Source: Batkoa obscura (lineage: Eukaryota; Entomophthoromycota; Entomophthoromycetes; Entomophthorales; Batkoaceae). Taken from it: a DNA stretch of 26,793 nt. The stretch is taken from assembly GCA_030770535.1 (NCBI GenBank), contig JASVEC010000239.1, positions 1 to 26,793 on the forward strand. The letters run 5' to 3'. Below, one piece after another: positions 23,531-26,793 of this stretch; the stretch's first letter is position 1, and every line of letters begins with the position of its first letter. The position numbers and the translations under genes were made by a program. The notes under the pieces were generated by a model. It was not told the DNA's origin and ran no database searches. It was given only the letters and a program-made list of their open reading frames with translations.

Positions 23531-25251
23531 ATGAGCTGTACCCTTTGTCAACATAACTTCCAAAGATATACGTATAAAAAGGAGGATATATTGAAGCGAT
23601 ATGAAGAGTCTGATCACTGGCAGAATATAATAAAAAGCAAAGAGGTTGTAGTTACTAATTGTAAGTAATTTATTAAATAATACTATAATCAATTAATTTC
23701 TTAAAGGCGGTCATATGTTCCATAATCAGTGGTAAATTTTAAGTAAATTAGAGTAGATTTCAACACTTTAACTAACTGGTTTTTTAGCATTGAAAGGTAT
23801 ACTAAAACTGTTAAGAAGCAAAGTATATGCCCATTATGTAGTGAGCAAATACATTTCAAAACGGTTATATTAAATAACTTTATTAATCCAAATGACAATC
23901 ACGAGCCTAGAAATAGTACAAACAGTACTAATAAAAGCTCAGATACTTCAATAGGCCAAGCTCCTATTTTGTTAAATGATGGTAGTACCGGGTATATAAA
24001 TTTTGTATTAATAAATAAACAAAATAATAGGGATAAAAAACTTAATCCAATACAACTAGCTAATGAAAGAGTCGAGAAAGACTCTCGGAAGGAATTATAT
24101 GAGCAGATTTATGACTTAAAAGTTCAGTTGAAAAAAGAAAGAGAGGATTTCAGAATGGGTTTACATTCAAAAGAAAAAAGAATAGATCAACTAGTATTAT
24201 TAGTTATTCAATTAGAAAAAGAACTTGAGGAAAAAAGGAGTTATATCAATGAGCTACAAAGTGATGGTTTATTGCTAAATGAGGAGCTAAATTCAATAAT
24301 GGATAAAGAATTGCAATTTAAAAGTTTAGAAAGGGAATTAGTATCAGAGAGGTTAAGCAGGGACTTGCTAAGGACTATTAATTATGATCAGGTATTGGAA
24401 ATCCAGTTATTAAATAAAAAGATTCAGGAATTAGAGTTACAAAAACAAAATATTTGGAAATTAGAGTTGCAGCAAGAAGAGGCTCATGAACCAGGATTGA
24501 GTAGACAAAAGCAAAAGATTCATGAACTAGAATCACAACAGAAAAAACATAATGATATAATATTAACTTCAAACAAAAGAAATGCTGATAAGAAAGCTAC
24601 AAATAAGAACTATGTAATTAATAATAAAAATTTAAAGAATAGTCAATCTAAAAAGGTGAATTCGAACGAAATAAATGAAACAAATTGTGTAAGTAGTAAG
24701 GTGGTAACGAGATACGTAAATGAAATTGCACTTAAAATTAAAAATAAAGAAGCAAACGCTGCAGCTGAAAAAGTGATCGCAAAATCAAATAAAAAGAATG
24801 ATAGGAAATTAAGGGCCAAATTCAATAATAGAGGTATTATAATATCACAATATTTTGAAAGAGTGATTTACTTTTTTAGCATTTAAAAAAGCTAATAGGT
24901 ACATTAAACATAATTATTATAAGGTAATAAAATCATTCAAAACAAACAAAACAAACTGGAGCACTGATCAAGGTGAAGGGTGCAAAAATTTATTAAAACG
25001 TTCACATTCTATCCCAGAGGATCGTTCGAAGAGAGTCGTCAATATTGTCGAGCCTAAAGCAAAAGAAAAGATAAAATTACCATTGACAGAATATATTTTA
25101 TCCAAGGAGCTAAAAGGGTTGTTGCATATTGAAAAGGTAAGGCTTATGACAATTTTATTTGATTCATATAACAACTTTGTTACAGGGCGACTTTTATTCT
25201 GTATTAAAACGATGCAGTAATAAAATTGAAGTAATAAAATTGAAGAGATGA
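23531..25251 (+). CDS. RING-finger plus coiled-coil protein, putative E3 ligase, five exons, 507 aa
   Basis: Exons are 23531-23660, 23707-23731, 23788-24833, 24880-25136 and 25186-25251. All introns are GT-AG, 46-56 nt, and phases join to 508 codons. The second exon is only 25 nt and carries the centre of the RING. The spliced N-terminus gives a complete zinc finger: CTLC at residues 3-6, CGHMFHNQC across exons 1-3, then ICPLC, a C-x2-C...C-x-H-x2-H-x2-C...C-x2-C RING-H2 pattern. It is followed by an asparagine/serine linker and a long charged coiled coil (roughly residues 130-280, with runs such as QLEKELEEKRSYINELQ). The C-terminal part is lysine-rich with no known domain. RING plus coiled coil recalls TRAIP-like ligases or Zip3/HEI10-type SUMO ligases. 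Which of these it is cannot be settled by eye. Confidence 0.8.
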
Positions 25252-25614
25252 AAAATCATAATGCATTTTTAGAATCAAGGCCAACTGTTCACAAAGATTC
25301 ATTGCCATTGTTAATGGACTTGTTGATTTTGGATAGATATCGTTTACCAGATTTACTTTTAACTTTTCATCTGAAACAATAAAGTATTGAAACTCGCTGA
25401 TTTAGCTTTCTAAAAGTCTATATTTGAATTGTCTTATATACAAATGATTGGTTTACAGAAGAAATAGATAGCCATGGCATTTTAAAATAAGGTATTTAAA
25501 GAAGCTGTGTTTGATTTGAATTTAGATTTTTCTTTTTCAATAAAAACTATAAGGATAATCTATAAAGATATTAATATAGAGTTCATTATTAACATATTGG
25601 TCGGACAGATATTA
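25252..25614. other. Spacer downstream of the RING gene
   Basis: AT-rich 3' flank with no supported exon or RNA. It ends at a MITE. Confidence 0.45.
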
Positions 25615-25720
25615 ATATGGAGATGTTTTTTGTATTTAAGAATTTTATTAACAATTTTTCCACTTGAATACTGCTTAAAAGATAGAAAAAGTGATGAAGC
25701 CAAAAAAACATCTTCATAAT
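25615..25720 (+). mobile_element. MITE copy I
   Basis: It begins ATATGGAGATGTTTTTTGTA and contains TTAAGAATTTTATTAACAA and the centre TGAATACTGCTTAAAAGAT. It ends AAAAAAACATCTTCATAAT. Forward orientation. This copy lies between the RING and PIG-Y-like genes. Confidence 0.88.
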
Positions 25721-25891
25721 ATGAATCTGAGTTTGTTTAAATCTAAAATAGATATTTAAATTATTATTGAAATTTATAAAACGAGTAAGTTACAAATAAA
25801 AACATCGCCTATTTAATAATTAAGTACCATAATGAGAATTCCTTAATAGAAATGTTTTTAAATAAAGATTATTAGACTCATCAGATTCAAC

Positions 25892-26259
25892 TTAAGTGGC
25901 TAAACTCACATAAATTAGGGTCGCAGTTATAGTGATTATTGACAAAATCATTTTGATGTCTATTCGTCCATCAATATGCCTAAAATACTTCATACCAGCC
26001 CAATTCCAGAAGATAATCCATAGCCCCATTGGTAGAAACAGTATCGAAGCTAAAAAATAGTACTCATTCTCCGTATCCAAGTTAAAATCTAAACAATTAA
26101 TCTAGTGTAGTCAAAGTAAACAAATTAACTTGCCTCATACTCTGTTTCTAAGGTAATATACTTTGAAAAAAATAAAGCGTAAGAATAGACCAAGAAAATG
26201 ATGTAAGTGACTATTAAAATTAAATAGCCATAAACGCGTCGATTAAATGGGTGTTTAGT
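25892..26259 (-). CDS. PIG-Y-like GPI-GlcNAc transferase subunit, 5' end unresolved
   Basis: Two minus-strand exons are recognisable: 26130-26259 (partial 5') and 25892-26088, joined across a 41-nt GTTAAT...TTTAG intron in phase 1. The product begins near TKHPFNRRVYGYLILIVTY, has a first membrane span (YLILIVTYIIFLVYSYAL), a short loop ending in LDTENEYY, a second span (FLASILFLPMGLWIIF), then WNWAGMKYFRHI. The last block matches the C-terminal signature of PIG-Y (LWTWMGIKLFRHN in human), a small subunit of the ER enzyme that adds GlcNAc to phosphatidylinositol in GPI-anchor synthesis. Unlike human PIG-Y it continues with a third hydrophobic segment (MILSIITITATLIYVSLA). Upstream the frame meets TGA at 26260-26262, and no start codon or acceptor was found, so the N-terminus or gene integrity is uncertain. 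Confidence 0.6.
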
Positions 26260-26262
26260 TCA

Positions 26263-26579
26263 AGCATTTGAATCAAAAGCTGAATTGAAAATTTAGTTTC
26301 TTTTTTGCATAAAATGAAAATGTTCTAATTTGCCTTTTAAAGTTTTTATCGTCATTACTTATCATTATGGATTTTATTGTCCCAGGGTTTTCATTAAAGG
26401 GTATAATAAGGCTAATAAAGTTATTATATGAACTAAACACCTTTTAGAATTTTATAAAATACTATCCTGTCTTTGAAGTTTGGGTGACACGCTATCTATC
26501 ACCGGGAATAAAGATGAGGTAAAGATGCACTAATTTTGATATCCAAAGCTAATAAAGAGTAGATTTTTTATTCTCATTG
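26263..26579. other. Divergent spacer at the right edge
   Basis: It lies between the PIG-Y-like gene (-) and a possible plus-strand gene. It probably contains a missing N-terminal exon of the former; no candidate joined in frame. Nothing else is supported. Confidence 0.4.
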
Positions 26580-26705
26580 ATGGATAGTAGTCGCTCATCT
26601 TATGGTAAATATTATTCAAAAGTGGATTTTTTTGATGAGATCAAAATGGGAACGAACTCAGAAGTAAATTGTAAAGTGGAATTTAAAGGAATAATTAGAT
26701 TTTAA
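26580..26705 (+). CDS. Possible first exon of an unidentified gene running off the window
   Basis: An ATG at 26580 opens 41 codons of normal complexity (start MDSSRSSYGKYYSKVDFFDE) before a stop. A GTAAAG donor near 26670 and an AG acceptor near 26738 (TTTAATTAG) would continue the frame toward the window edge. The gene is therefore likely split, with exon 1 ending near 26670. No family was recognised. Confidence 0.3.
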   Translation: MDSSRSSYGKYYSKVDFFDEIKMGTNSEVNCKVEFKGIIRF

Positions 26706-26793
26706 GATGTATATAATTAATTAAAAATCAGACTTTAATTAGACGTAGTAAAACTAAGCATGTCAAGTACTGATAAAGCAGAGAGATGTGAAT

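Noticed and set aside
23345-23692. 115-residue minus-strand open frame
   Set aside because: Its second half overlaps exon 1 of the RING gene in antisense, and the translation is low-complexity and hydrophobic. It is best read as a shadow.
26089-26136. GC-AG intron in the PIG-Y-like gene (donor GAG|GCAAGT)
   Set aside because: Using it puts the next exon in a frame that stops quickly. The GTTAAT donor four bases downstream joins in the correct phase.

Overview
The window is nuclear DNA of a eukaryote, most likely an early-diverging (non-Dikarya) fungus. It is very AT-rich (roughly a quarter G+C by eye, not computed). Genes are separated by long AT-rich spacers, and ordinary introns are tiny: every GT-AG intron modelled here is 41-56 nt. 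The gene content also fits: an ABCC vacuolar-type transporter, a mitochondrial m-AAA protease, an adaptor-complex sigma subunit, an F-box protein, a RING/coiled-coil protein, and a PIG-Y-like GPI-synthesis subunit. A 70-nt intron with U12-type AT-AC signals indicates that the minor spliceosome is retained, which is true of some early-diverging fungi but not of the Dikarya yeasts. The exact clade cannot be fixed from the sequence; Entomophthoromycotina-like fungi are a reasonable guess.

Layout. 1-1190: decayed minus-strand copy of a DDE DNA transposon carrying three nested ~104-bp MITEs. 2883-7705 (+): six-exon ABCC/MRP transporter, 1527 aa. 8376-8837 (-): small secreted protein with two 40-residue-spaced dibasic repeats, Kex2-precursor-like. 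10821-13088 (+): AFG3-type m-AAA protease. 13459-15931: apparently complete DNA transposon with matched terminal inverted repeats and a 567-aa DDE transposase, abutted by another MITE. 16415-17755 (-): lipase with the zinc and catalytic residues of the bacterial family I.5/plant group. 18579-20017: gene-poor tract with four MITEs, two of them fused tail to tail. 20210-20362 (-): probable terminal exon of an unidentified gene. 20966-21704 (-): seven-exon AP sigma subunit (sigma-3-like), with a 12-nt exon and an AT-AC intron. 21881-23167 (+): F-box protein. 23531-25251 (+): five-exon RING plus coiled-coil protein. 25615-25720: a ninth MITE. 25892-26259 (-): two recognisable exons of a PIG-Y-like subunit with an unresolved 5' end. 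26580-26705 (+): possible first exon of a gene running off the window.

The host genes do not form a pathway; they are ordinary scattered fungal loci. The coherent system in the window is the mobile-element set. One autonomous-looking transposon, one dead relative and nine short non-autonomous elements share ATAT-GGGG-type ends. They insert at ATAT/TA sites, repeatedly into or against one another. The dead and intact copies can be compared directly to reconstruct pre-insertion sites.
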